Shown: positions 28,128 through 37,260, counted from the stretch's first letter. The stretch: DNA of 64,000 nt from Saccharibacter floricola DSM 15669 (GCF_000378165.1 NZ_KB899340.1:48914-112913); one strand, 5' to 3'. The notes: a model not told the origin generated them from the sequence alone. Made by a program: numbers and translations.

Positions 28128-29471
28128 ATGCCGACCCCCGTTCCCCCACCCCACCGTCATCCGCAAGATCCACTTTCTTTTTTTGAAGATCCGCATCTTA
28201 ACGAAACGCAGCTCCTTAGGACTGACGACGCAGAAACCCCTCGCCCTCAACGGCGCTTTCTGTTGCTACAAGGATTGATGGGCCCTTTTTTCCAAAGGAT
28301 CGGGCAAGCCCTTCGTGCACGCGGTCATAACGTATGGAAGATTAATTTTAACGGTGGAGACGAAGCATTTTGGCGCCTTCCTGGGGGCATTGCCTTCCGT
28401 GGTAACGATGGCGCTTGGCCGGCTTTCTTTGGTCGTATCTTACATCAACATCAGATCACTGATGTCCTTCTTTTTGGCGATTGCCGAGAACTCCATCGGC
28501 AGGCTGTCCTGATCTGCCGAGAAACAGGCATTGCTGTTCATGTGTTTGAGGAGGGCTATATCCGTCCAGATTGGGTTACTCTGGAACTGGGCGGTGTGAA
28601 TGGCAATTCTACACTTTCTAAAAACCCAGAAGAGTACCGCCAAGAAGCACAACAGCTCCCCCCAACGGCCCCTCACCAAGTCGTTCCCTCCTCCTTTAAG
28701 CGTCGCGCTCTTGAAGGTGTCGCGTATAATGCAGCAACCATCTTAACAAAATGGCGCTTCCCCTATTGGAAAAACTATCGCCCTTGGCCACCTCTTGTGG
28801 AAGGTGTTGGCTGGCTCCGCCGCCTCCGCCGCAGACCTCAAGCGCGACGCCGTAGTGAAGACCTTACACGCTGGCTCACTTCAGGCCCTAAACCATATAT
28901 TCTCCTTCCATTACAACTGGATGCAGACGCACAACTGCGCTTACACTCCTCCTATTCTGGAGTTGCAGAAGTCATCACGGAAGTTCTTGTTTCTTTCGCG
29001 AAAAATGCTCCTCTAGAGATGCGCCTTGTCATCAAAGAACATCCACTTGATAACGGAGTACAAGATTGGAAAAGCCTCGTAACGCGCTTAGCTAATGCCC
29101 ATGGTATTAGTAATCGCGTTGATTATATGGAACTTGGCGATATTGCTGAAATCGTCCGTCATGCTCAGGGCGTCGTTACCGTTAACAGCACAACAGGGAC
29201 ACTGGCCCTCGCTTGCGGTGTCCCAACCATCACGTTAGGTCATGCGATCTATGATATGGAAGACCTCACCTATCAAGGAACACTTGACCAGTTTTGGAAC
29301 GACCTCCAAGCGCCAGATGCTGTGACCTTTGCAGCTTTCCGCCGTGTACTCATTGAGAAATGCCTCATCCCCGGTGGCTTTTTCTCAGAAGAAGGGCTTA
29401 ATAGGCTTGTACGCAGCACAATTGCACGCCTTGAACAATACACTCCGCCCCTTACGACGGGAAAATCATGA
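28128..29471 (+). CDS. KpsS-like capsule polysaccharide biosynthesis protein
   Basis: KpsS-type proteins add the first Kdo to phosphatidylglycerol in capsule assembly. The 447-residue protein shows 'FLLLQGLMGPFFQRIGQALRA', 'DVLLFGDCRELHRQA', 'VFEEGYIRPDWVTLE' and the donor-site region 'VVTVNSTTGTLALACGVPTI', all typical of the family. ATG 28128 is preferred over the in-frame TTG at 28107 because of the GGA ribosome binding site. The stop overlaps the next glycosyltransferase start by four bases, implying coupled translation. Confidence 0.88.
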   Translation: MPTPVPPPHRHPQDPLSFFEDPHLNETQLLRTDDAETPRPQRRFLLLQGLMGPFFQRIGQALRARGHNVWKINFNGGDEAFWRLPGGIAFRGNDGAWPAFFGRILHQHQITDVLLFGDCRELHRQAVLICRETGIAVHVFEEGYIRPDWVTLELGGVNGNSTLSKNPEEYRQEAQQLPPTAPHQVVPSSFKRRALEGVAYNAATILTKWRFPYWKNYRPWPPLVEGVGWLRRLRRRPQARRRSEDLTRWLTSGPKPYILLPLQLDADAQLRLHSSYSGVAEVITEVLVSFAKNAPLEMRLVIKEHPLDNGVQDWKSLVTRLANAHGISNRVDYMELGDIAEIVRHAQGVVTVNSTTGTLALACGVPTITLGHAIYDMEDLTYQGTLDQFWNDLQAPDAVTFAAFRRVLIEKCLIPGGFFSEEGLNRLVRSTIARLEQYTPPLTTGKS

Positions 29472-30718
29472 AAGCACCTTTCCCTCCATCCTCCACCTTC
29501 ATTCTTGACCTCTCCCGCCTACTCGCACGCGCAGGGCATGCCGTACCCACAGGCATTGATCGTGTCGAACTCGCTTACGCTGAATATTTACTCACCCATC
29601 TTCCTACGCAAAGCTGCTTTGTCGCTCTTTCCCTATCAGGCTCTACTAATAAACTACCCTTTAAAATGGTTCGTGCTTTCATTACAGCACTTCTTGATGG
29701 TTGGAATAACAGGAAAAAAGACAGTTTACCCCATGCTCGCACCTTAGCACGGCAACTCAAAGCGATATGTCTTGTCAGCCGTCCACCACGCCCTTTTCCC
29801 GGTCCGACGTTCTATCTTCTTCTCTCTCACCACCATCTCATGCGCCTAGACGTTATTCGTCGTTTTCTTAACCGTACAAAAGCATTGTTCGTGCCCATGG
29901 TGCATGATCTTATTCCCATCGAATATCCAGAATACGCACGCCCACGTGAATATAAACGCCATGTCGCCCGTATGCATACGGTCATCTCTTTAGCTGAAAG
30001 TGTTATCGTCCCAACACGCACCGTGCAAAGAACCCTCTCCACATATAGTGCTCAACAAGGACGCACCTCTCTTCCCATATGGACAGTTTCGCACGGCGTC
30101 TTTCCCCATAATGTCACACGCCACCAAACGCAGCTCCCTCGTTGTACCCCCAAAGATGGGCGAGCTTTTTTCGTTTATCTCAGCACAATTGAACCCCGCA
30201 AAAACCACCTTTTACTCCTTCACCTTTGGCGGCAAATGGTGGAAAAACGCGGGAAAGACAAAACTCCCATTCTTATTTTAATTGGAAGAAGAGGCTGGGA
30301 AAATGAGAATATTCTCGATCTTCTAGACCGCTGTCCCGCTTTACAGGAAACTGTTATTGAGGAAAACTCTTTATCCGATGAAGATGTCACAACGCTTCTC
30401 AAAACCTCTAACGGCCTTCTATTCCCTAGTTTTACAGAAGGGTACGGCCTCCCCATCGCTGAGGCAATGAATTTATCCGTACCAAGCATATGCGCCGATA
30501 TCCCCGTTCTGCGCGAAGTTGGCGAAGATTATGCCCTCTATGTTGACCCTCTCGATAGTGTAAGCTGGCAAAAAGCGATTGATGATTTCGCCCACCATGG
30601 CCCCCTATGGCAGCACCAGAAAAACGCCTTATCCTCTTGGAAACCTTACCCATGGGACAAAAGCATCCAATACGCTCTTACACTGTGTCAAAATCTCACT
30701 ACCAGTAAACGTCATTAA
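29468..30718 (+). CDS. GT4-type glycosyltransferase
   Basis: This is a 416-residue retaining glycosyltransferase of the GT-B fold. The N-terminal part has 'TGIDRVELAYAEYLL', and the acceptor domain has 'VPMVHDLIPIEYPEY'. The donor domain shows 'YLSTIEPRKNHLLLLHLWR' and the conserved nucleotide-sugar segment 'FPSFTEGYGLPIAEAM', in which the two glutamates are the usual E-x7-E motif. It is translationally coupled to the kpsS-like gene and probably adds a capsule sugar. Donor and acceptor are not inferable. Confidence 0.9.
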   Translation: MKAPFPPSSTFILDLSRLLARAGHAVPTGIDRVELAYAEYLLTHLPTQSCFVALSLSGSTNKLPFKMVRAFITALLDGWNNRKKDSLPHARTLARQLKAICLVSRPPRPFPGPTFYLLLSHHHLMRLDVIRRFLNRTKALFVPMVHDLIPIEYPEYARPREYKRHVARMHTVISLAESVIVPTRTVQRTLSTYSAQQGRTSLPIWTVSHGVFPHNVTRHQTQLPRCTPKDGRAFFVYLSTIEPRKNHLLLLHLWRQMVEKRGKDKTPILILIGRRGWENENILDLLDRCPALQETVIEENSLSDEDVTTLLKTSNGLLFPSFTEGYGLPIAEAMNLSVPSICADIPVLREVGEDYALYVDPLDSVSWQKAIDDFAHHGPLWQHQKNALSSWKPYPWDKSIQYALTLCQNLTTSKRH

Positions 30719-30723
30719 CTATT

Positions 30724-31869
30724 ATGCCTCATCCTTCTCCCACTATTTGGCTCGATGGCCGTCATATAGGCCGCTCAGGTGGAACCGGCGTTTACCGTTA
30801 TGCTGTCGAACTCTATAATACACTCCAAGGAAACGACGATTTCACTGTTTCTTGGCTTCTGGAAAGCGGCCCCAAAACACAACCACGCCCAGGCTTTTGG
30901 CGCTTTTTAAAAGCAATCACAGCACAACGCCCAGCTATCCGAGCTTTCCATCACCCCAAATGGGGCGATGCTTATCTAGCGCGCGACCTCTATCGCATTG
31001 CTCATGTTCATTACCGCTATCATCGACGTCTACTCTCTATACGTCCCCCACACCCACCGACCATCATGCATTGGACCTTCCCCCTCCCCGTTATTATGGA
31101 GGGTTGCATCAATATCGTTACCGTGCATGACCTCATCCCTATTACGCACCCACATCTAACTGGGATTAATACACAACGCTTTATTGCTCTCCTTCAGGCA
31201 CTTATCGAAAAGAATGTACACTTCGTAACTGTCTCAGAGACAGTACGTCAGCAAATGCTCTCGCATTTCGCATTATCCCCCGAACGAGTGACAACATTAT
31301 ACCAGTCTGTATCATTTGATGACGCTACCAGACAGGCCATCAAAAAAGCCCCACAGATCGCTCCTTCTGACTCATTCCTTGTCTACGGACGTGTCGAAAA
31401 ACGGAAAAATATCGAACGCATTTTAGAAGCACATGCCCGCAGTCAGACTAAAACACCACTCGTCATCATCGGCCCAGACGGTGACGACCACCCCGATTGC
31501 ACTCCACGCGGTCCCACTAGCCAAGTCATCCGCCTACCTTGGAGTGATCGCCTTTCGCTCCTACGCACATTAAGCGAAGCAAAAGCCTTACTCTTCCCAA
31601 GTCTTGCTGAAGGATTTGGTTTGCCTATTATCGAAGCTATGGCCCTCAATGTTCCGGTAATCACCAGCCGAGGAGGTGTTACAGAAGAGATTGCAGGAGA
31701 TGCTGCTCTTCTCGTAGATCCCTATGATGTTTCTGATATTACAAAAAATATTGTTTCAATCGATAATATCAATGATAGAGAAATAACAATTATTAAGAAA
31801 GAAGGAAAGAAAAACTATTATAAATTCAAATACACAAAATACTGTTGTTTTTTAAATAAGCTTTCTTAA
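30724..31869 (+). CDS. GT4-type glycosyltransferase with AT-rich 3' end
   Basis: The 381-residue enzyme is related to its upstream neighbour: N-terminal 'GGTGVYRYAVELYNTL', middle 'VTVHDLIPITHPHL', and donor site 'FPSLAEGFGLPIIEAMALN'. The last 45 residues are unlike the rest. From about 31735 the DNA becomes AT-rich and encodes a Lys/Asn/Tyr-rich tail, and two cysteines lie near the end. The gene may therefore have been shortened or its 3' end exchanged by recombination. It starts 5 bases after the preceding stop. Confidence 0.87.
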   Translation: MPHPSPTIWLDGRHIGRSGGTGVYRYAVELYNTLQGNDDFTVSWLLESGPKTQPRPGFWRFLKAITAQRPAIRAFHHPKWGDAYLARDLYRIAHVHYRYHRRLLSIRPPHPPTIMHWTFPLPVIMEGCINIVTVHDLIPITHPHLTGINTQRFIALLQALIEKNVHFVTVSETVRQQMLSHFALSPERVTTLYQSVSFDDATRQAIKKAPQIAPSDSFLVYGRVEKRKNIERILEAHARSQTKTPLVIIGPDGDDHPDCTPRGPTSQVIRLPWSDRLSLLRTLSEAKALLFPSLAEGFGLPIIEAMALNVPVITSRGGVTEEIAGDAALLVDPYDVSDITKNIVSIDNINDREITIIKKEGKKNYYKFKYTKYCCFLNKLS

Positions 31870-31882
31870 AGAGATATATTTT

Positions 31883-31939
31883 ATATGCACAGAAAGAGAA
31901 TTGCCATTATGTAGATGGTAACTCTCTTTCTGTGCATAT
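31883..31939. repeat. Long inverted repeat between convergent genes
   Basis: A 17-base perfect arm (31883-31899 with 31923-31939; core CACAGAAAGAG) continues, after one mismatch, into TTGCCAT/ATGGTAA with one G-T pair and a seven-base loop. The total stem is about 24 base pairs. Neither strand has a T-run after it, so it is not an ordinary terminator. It lies between the second glycosyltransferase and the kpsE-like gene. Confidence 0.85.
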
Positions 31940-32031
31940 ATACAATAGGTGATTAACAATCACCTCCAAAAATAACAAATCATCAATATCACCATGAGCC
32001 CTATCAACCCACGATAAATACTCTCACACTC

Positions 32032-33267
32032 TTATTGGAGATTATGTTCACGTGCTCCAGATACAAGCAATGCTCCCGTCACATAAACACCTAAAGCTGT
32101 AAAAAACGTAATGAGCAAGAATATCGTATTTCGTGGATACTCCGGATAATCTGGCAAACTCGGCTGCGCGACAACAGTAATATACATCATCTGACGATCG
32201 ACCTCGCCTTTAGCAATTTCAACAGCGCTAGTCTCAATTGCTATCCTTTTTTCCAATAACTTTTTTTGTACCTCTAACTCTTCATATCCCAAGAGCTTAG
32301 GTACTAAAGACAAGCCCTGATGCCCAGTAATATGGGACTGTGCACGACCAAGCTGAGATTTGATAGATTTAATACGTTGTTCATAAACTTGGCGCAAAGG
32401 GCTACCAGGAGCAGTTCGATCAAGCTGGGCCTTCTCAGCCTCAATCATTGAAAGAGTTGTCTCTAGAGAGATAGCGGCTCCAACCATAGGCGTAGCCTGC
32501 CTAACCGGATCAATAATCTCATTTGTATAACGGTAAGACGCCAATTGCAGCTCGGCGTTGTGAAGCTCTCTAAATGTCTCATTCAACTCTTGTTGCGCCG
32601 TAGCAAGCATATTATGACGTTGGCGCTCATTCATCTCATTAACAAGCTGCTCACCTGCAACAAGCAAGCGTTGCGCTATTCTCTGAGCGTCTTCCGGTGA
32701 GAAGGCTCTTACCGTTAAATGAGAAATACCCGTTTCTGCATCAATTTGCGCTTTAATATGATTACGATAATATTGGTAAAAACTCTCTGAGTCCTTCCTT
32801 GTAAAAAGCGATGGAAAACGTGCCCAAAAGTCCGCATGAGGAGGGTTAAAAACATTCAACAACCCTTCTTTATGAACCAACATCTGCATCGCATCACGCG
32901 ATATTATATAATCTTGGACAGCATAGGTATCCTGCGTTCCCCCATGGGTCGATTCCAATAAACTTGCAAGCCCCCCCATACCAGAAAGCCCTTGAGACTT
33001 TCCTCTCACCAAGAAATGCGTTTCAGAAATATATTGAGGTGCCGCAATAGCCCATAGATAAATAGCCATGAGAAAAGTCGGCAAAACAACAACCAATAAA
33101 AACACCCAATGGCGACGTCCTGCATTAGCCGCTTTCATAACGGGGACTCGAATAACGCTATTGTGGAACGCACCTTCTACAACAGAATAATGTTGTTGTG
33201 TATCCTCGCGCTGCACGGACACGGCCACCTCTTCCATTTCCATATTTTCAGAAGAATGCTCGCTCAC
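32032..33267 (-). CDS. KpsE-like capsule export inner-membrane protein
   Basis: This is a polysaccharide co-polymerase of the KpsE/CtrB/BexC group, which spans the periplasm and links the capsule ABC exporter to the outer-membrane channel. The 411-residue protein has a cytoplasmic N-terminus, a first membrane segment at about 54-73, a long coiled-coil-prone periplasmic part (residues about 190-340) and a C-terminal membrane segment at about 383-405, preceded by a proline-rich turn 'PSLPDYPEYPRN'. It is divergent from the kpsD-like gene. The kpsM/kpsT transporter genes it should serve are not in the window. Confidence 0.88.
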   Translation of the reverse strand: MSEHSSENMEMEEVAVSVQREDTQQHYSVVEGAFHNSVIRVPVMKAANAGRRHWVFLLVVVLPTFLMAIYLWAIAAPQYISETHFLVRGKSQGLSGMGGLASLLESTHGGTQDTYAVQDYIISRDAMQMLVHKEGLLNVFNPPHADFWARFPSLFTRKDSESFYQYYRNHIKAQIDAETGISHLTVRAFSPEDAQRIAQRLLVAGEQLVNEMNERQRHNMLATAQQELNETFRELHNAELQLASYRYTNEIIDPVRQATPMVGAAISLETTLSMIEAEKAQLDRTAPGSPLRQVYEQRIKSIKSQLGRAQSHITGHQGLSLVPKLLGYEELEVQKKLLEKRIAIETSAVEIAKGEVDRQMMYITVVAQPSLPDYPEYPRNTIFLLITFFTALGVYVTGALLVSGAREHNLQ

Positions 33268-33557
33268 TCCGGTTTCCTCTCCGCATTATTGAAAAAGCGC
33301 TTCTAACCTAACGTTCTTTCCCGTACAGCGCCTTTATTTAGGGAACATCCTTATCTTTATTAAAGGCAACATACATGATGAAAACACTCCTATCAATTAG
33401 CTCCCCTACAAGTCAATCTTATGCCTTCCTACGACAGAATGCACAGCTGCTTCCTCTCTCTTAAGTAGAGCCCCATTGACTACAATGACAACACCCTCTA
33501 TCGGAAAGATATTATCACAGTGTCGCATCGTTTTGTAATCCAAAATGGGAATGCCTA

Positions 33558-34808
33558 ATGCCCGTCTCTTCCTATCAGGAAACTCGCCTCCGCAATAAAA
33601 AAACTACATCGTTTCTCTACAGAAGCACGGCGGGTGTACTGGCCCTCCTGTTAGCGAGTTGTAGCTGGGTGCCACGCTCTAGCCCTACACAGAAGCAAGT
33701 GCGGAACTATACGAAATCTCCGGCTAATAAAGCAGCCCTAGACTATAAGTTATTTGCGATGACGCCTGATATCGCTGATATTTTGTCATCAGAAACGCAG
33801 CCGCTTATTTCAACACTTGATAAACATGACCCTCGCCGCTCTCTCAATGACCATATTGGCGCTGGTGATGTTCTAAATATCTCCATTTTCGAGCTTGGGA
33901 ATGGTCTTTTTTCCATGCCTGACAGAAGCGTGAGTAGCTCTAACGTGGAGGGTGGGGGCTCTATGAGCACTGCTCCCCATATTGCGGCACAGAATCTTCC
34001 TCCCACACAGGTGGAGGGTGATGGGACCATCATGGTTCCCTATGTGGGGCGTATGAATGTGATGGACAAAACGCCCAGCCAAGTGGCCGCCATGGTTCAA
34101 AATGGCTTGAAGGGGAAATCACAAGATCCACAAGTGATGGTTCGCATTCAAACGGACATTAGCAACACAGTTATTGTCTCGGGAGAAGTCACCCGCCCCG
34201 GTCGTGTTGTGCTCTCGCTAGCTGATGAGCATCTCTCTGATGTCGTAGCCATTGCAGGCGGTGCTAAACATGCCCCTCAAGATACGCAAATCGAGCTGGT
34301 CCGTCGTCATCACATCGGGATGACAGACCTCGCCACACTTGAAAATCATCCTGAAGAGGATATCCGGGCTAATCCGGGTGACCGTCTGCGTGTTACTTAT
34401 CAGCCACGTACCTTCACAGCCTTCGGCGCAATTGGGCAAAATCAACAACGCAACGAAGTGCAGTTTGGCACGGCAACTCTAACATTGGCTGGGGCTTTGG
34501 CACGTATCGGTGGGCCGGCTGATAGCCGCGCCGATCCTAATGGTGTTTATCTCATTCGTTATGAAGATGAGACTGTTTGCAAGCGTCTCGGGGTTCCTGT
34601 CAAACCGGGCCATCATACCGCACCCGTTGTGTATGAAATTGATATGATGAATCCGACACAATATTTCCTCGCACAGAGAATTCCTGTGAAAGATCATGAC
34701 GCAATCCTCATCACGGATGCCGCAACAACGCGCTTCTTTAAGATCAATATGCTGATTGGCACTCTTCTTGGGGAAGGTATGACCGCAGGCCTTTACGCTG
34801 TGCGTTAA
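33558..34808 (+). CDS. Polysaccharide export outer-membrane lipoprotein (KpsD/Wza type)
   Basis: The 416-residue product has a lipobox (L-L-A-S-C, Cys35) after a somewhat long N-terminal signal. The first export domain is 'GAGDVLNISIFELGN', followed by 'VPYVGRMNV' and repeated SLBB-type strands such as 'VIVSGEVTRPGRVVLS' and 'ANPGDRLRVTYQPRTFTAFG'. It would form the outer-membrane exit channel for the capsule together with the KpsE-like protein across the 290-base divergent intergenic region. The lipobox Cys at 35 rather than near 20 suggests an internal start may be used, but none with a good ribosome binding site is seen. Confidence 0.92.
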   Translation: MPVSSYQETRLRNKKTTSFLYRSTAGVLALLLASCSWVPRSSPTQKQVRNYTKSPANKAALDYKLFAMTPDIADILSSETQPLISTLDKHDPRRSLNDHIGAGDVLNISIFELGNGLFSMPDRSVSSSNVEGGGSMSTAPHIAAQNLPPTQVEGDGTIMVPYVGRMNVMDKTPSQVAAMVQNGLKGKSQDPQVMVRIQTDISNTVIVSGEVTRPGRVVLSLADEHLSDVVAIAGGAKHAPQDTQIELVRRHHIGMTDLATLENHPEEDIRANPGDRLRVTYQPRTFTAFGAIGQNQQRNEVQFGTATLTLAGALARIGGPADSRADPNGVYLIRYEDETVCKRLGVPVKPGHHTAPVVYEIDMMNPTQYFLAQRIPVKDHDAILITDAATTRFFKINMLIGTLLGEGMTAGLYAVR

Positions 34809-34810
34809 CA

Positions 34811-34853
34811 TTAAAACGGCTACAAAGGGATGCTATATCTCCCTTTGTAGCCG
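34811..34853 (-). terminator. Terminator between convergent genes
   Basis: A 14-base perfect stem, CGGCTACAAAGGGA (34817-34830) / TCCCTTTGTAGCCG (34840-34853). On the minus strand it is followed by TTTTAA, so it chiefly ends the minus-strand gene; the plus-strand gene also stops just before it. Confidence 0.85.
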
Positions 34854-34854
34854 T

Positions 34855-36309
34855 TCATGTATGAGGAGAAGCTGAGACAGCCTCCACAATGGCCTGATGT
34901 AGCTCAGCCATCGTCAATGGTACTGGCTCACACTGGCGGGTTATCATTGCAGGAGCATTCGGGCGCATTATAACGTAAGGCGTGCCTCGCTTGAGCCCTT
35001 TACAGGGGGGAAGTGCCTCTAAAGCAGGTCGGTGGTCACCAAAAAAGACCAACAACACATCTTTGCCGCTGTCTTTTATGTCGTCATACACATTGCCGAG
35101 CATTGCATCGCTATGTTGGGCATGGACATGCCATGCCTCCGCACCACTTTTTTGACCTAATCGGCCTTTTTTCCACGGGCCATGATTTTCAATCGTCACA
35201 CAATAGGTCAAAAAACGTGATTGATTTCGTATAATAGATTCAAGAAAACCAGCAAGCGCAGCATCACTCACATAAGGCCCCTCTTGATCAGCCTTCGTGA
35301 AAAACTCTTTCCCCACAAGTTTTGTAAAACCAAGCTGCGGCATTAAGCTTTGCCGGCCATAAAAGCGCATATCATAAGGGTGGAGGAATAATGCCTCTGG
35401 ATAGACATCCCTCAACTTACGAGCAAGGCCATGAGAAGGCGCCCGATGTGCTGTCAAAAATGGGTCAAACTGCCGATAAGATAAAGTTTCATCACTGTCC
35501 CCACAGAGCACACTATACTCGCTGCGCATCGTATAAGCCCCCAACCCACTTGGCGTTAGCTCACCCCATTGAAGCGCTTCTTGTTGACAACGCCTAAGCG
35601 CTGGTAATGGTGCCCACTGCGGATTAAGCTTGGCTGGATCAGCAAACGACTCACATTGTATGATAATGACGCCATCGGGAGCATGCTGAGACAGTGACAC
35701 AAGGGCCTGCTCTTCTAGAGGGGGTAATCGTGCCCAGCGACATGTATACAGCAGTAAGACAGGCAGAAGCCCCAAACGCTGTGTATCGTCCCATAAAGCC
35801 GGAGCAGGCCCTCCCACCCGACTTTGGCATTCCAACATTCTCCATAGTAAAAGAGCAGCGATACTCCCAATAACCGCTGCTTCCAGCCGTATGTAACCAC
35901 GCAACGACGATAACAAAACCAGAACCACGAGAAGCAGAAGCAAACCGGCCACAACGACAAAACGCAAAGGCACTGGAACAGCTTGCAGGTAAAAACGTGG
36001 ATGCTTCACAAAAGCTGACAGTAAGGCTAGGTCAGTAAATACGAGCGGCTCATTCAACAAACGTAGCTTAAGATTTGACCCGATAGCCAAAACGCCAAGG
36101 CACAGTCCACTCATTAAAAGAGCGATCAACACTGATCCGCTCATCATCAGAAAAACAGAACTCGCCACCAAAACTGGCAAAAACCGCAATGGAAAAGCCC
36201 GCCACTCACGCCCTATACGACGCGGTTGAACAGCAGCATCAAGACCTTCGCCCAATAGAGCAGACCCTAGAATCATGAGCGCAATTTCTTGCCCATTTGT
36301 CAGCATCAT
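34855..36309 (-). CDS. LTA-synthase-like membrane phosphotransferase (alkaline phosphatase superfamily)
   Basis: The 484-residue protein has several N-terminal membrane helices (about residues 10-160) and a C-terminal periplasmic sulfatase-fold domain. Predicted metal ligands and nucleophile fit this family: Glu220 in 'IIIQCESFAD', Thr260 in 'GAYTMRSEYSVLCG' and Asp424-His425 in 'FFGDHRP'. Relatives transfer glycerol-phosphate or ethanolamine-phosphate groups from phospholipids to envelope glycans. Its place in the capsule locus suggests modification of capsule or another surface polymer with glycerol phosphate, but that is inference. It converges with the kpsD-like gene and is divergent from the fatty acid hydroxylase gene. 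Confidence 0.83.
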   Translation of the reverse strand: MMLTNGQEIALMILGSALLGEGLDAAVQPRRIGREWRAFPLRFLPVLVASSVFLMMSGSVLIALLMSGLCLGVLAIGSNLKLRLLNEPLVFTDLALLSAFVKHPRFYLQAVPVPLRFVVVAGLLLLLVVLVLLSSLRGYIRLEAAVIGSIAALLLWRMLECQSRVGGPAPALWDDTQRLGLLPVLLLYTCRWARLPPLEEQALVSLSQHAPDGVIIIQCESFADPAKLNPQWAPLPALRRCQQEALQWGELTPSGLGAYTMRSEYSVLCGDSDETLSYRQFDPFLTAHRAPSHGLARKLRDVYPEALFLHPYDMRFYGRQSLMPQLGFTKLVGKEFFTKADQEGPYVSDAALAGFLESIIRNQSRFLTYCVTIENHGPWKKGRLGQKSGAEAWHVHAQHSDAMLGNVYDDIKDSGKDVLLVFFGDHRPALEALPPCKGLKRGTPYVIMRPNAPAMITRQCEPVPLTMAELHQAIVEAVSASPHT

Positions 36310-36514
36310 GAGGGTCTTTTCCTCTCTATAAAAGGACTTTGAAGGAACGAAACATGACCATAGTTTCGCGAAAAAAAGTAAACCCTACATACCGCCTTAC
36401 CGCTCAGATGCAATATCGCTTCCTCTCCAACGCTTCCCTTGTCCTCAAAACTATTTTACAGTCACGCTTGTTTACTGCCCCTTGCTACCTTGTGATCAGA
36501 AACAGCTTGCACGC

Positions 36515-37219
36515 ATGAAAAAAAACCTCTCCCGTCTGATCAGGATCTCCGATCCCAATCAACCCAACGCACCCCATTGTAAAGTATCGGGCGAGGCTGA
36601 ACCCGTACGGATTTTCCAACATGATTGGATGGAATCTTTTACGTTCATTTCATTCCGTACCTTTTTAATCTCATGTCTTATTGTCGAAATGCTCGCCCTC
36701 ACCACAGCGATCGTCTACGCTCCTTCCACATGGGCGATCCTCTGGCGTATCGCTATTGGGGTTCCGGCCTGGGTGCTCACAGAGTATCTGCTACACCGCT
36801 ATGTTTTTCATTTTTCCAGTAATATTAAAGCGATTCAGCACCTCGTATATATCTTCCATGGCAACCACCATATTCAACCCAGCCACCCTTACCGAACACT
36901 CATGCCCCTCATCGTCACTCTACCAATTGGAGCGGCCATCTGGGGAGTGTCTGTCTGGTGTACAGACATTGGGCTTGGGAGCGCCTTCTTCGCAGGGTTC
37001 TTTTTGGGCTATACTCTCTATGATACGCTCCATTTTGCCACGCATAACTTCCCCATGAAGAGCGCGCCATGGTCATGGTGGAAGCGGCATCATCTGCTCC
37101 ATCACTATATGGCAGAAGAGCATAATTACTCCATCACCATGCCTTGGTTAGATGCGCTTTTCCGCACGCATTACACCCCTAAACGCAAACAAAAGCCCAC
37201 ACATACAAACATGCCTTAA
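36515..37219 (+). CDS. Fatty acid 2-hydroxylase-like membrane protein
   Basis: This protein belongs to the sterol desaturase/fatty acid hydroxylase superfamily, di-iron membrane enzymes. Four histidine boxes are present: HRYVFH, HGNHH, HFATH and HHLLHH. Two hydrophobic stretches flank the first box. From ATG 36515 it has 234 residues; the frame is open upstream to a TTG at 36482, but no ribosome binding site favours that. Acetic acid bacteria are known for 2-hydroxylated fatty acids, which fits a role in making 2-hydroxypalmitate-type lipids. It precedes the copper ATPase but has a separate promoter region. Confidence 0.85.
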   Translation: MKKNLSRLIRISDPNQPNAPHCKVSGEAEPVRIFQHDWMESFTFISFRTFLISCLIVEMLALTTAIVYAPSTWAILWRIAIGVPAWVLTEYLLHRYVFHFSSNIKAIQHLVYIFHGNHHIQPSHPYRTLMPLIVTLPIGAAIWGVSVWCTDIGLGSAFFAGFFLGYTLYDTLHFATHNFPMKSAPWSWWKRHHLLHHYMAEEHNYSITMPWLDALFRTHYTPKRKQKPTHTNMP

Positions 37220-37229
37220 TGCCGAAACC

Positions 37230-37260
37230 TTGACCCTCCCATGATGGGAGGCCTTATCTC
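37230..37260 (+). promoter_or_regulatory. CueR-type promoter and operator of the copper ATPase
   Basis: TTGACC (37230-37235) is separated by 19 bases from TATCTC (37255-37260), the long spacer of MerR-family promoters. The spacer holds a perfect dyad, CCTCCCAT-G-ATGGGAGG (37235-37251). This is the classic layout of CueR-activated copA promoters. The start codon is 40 bases further on. Confidence 0.85.

Noticed and set aside
33373..33462. Short plus-strand frame between the kpsE- and kpsD-like genes
   Set aside because: About 29 codons, weak ribosome binding site and no recognisable product; more likely intergenic promoter sequence.
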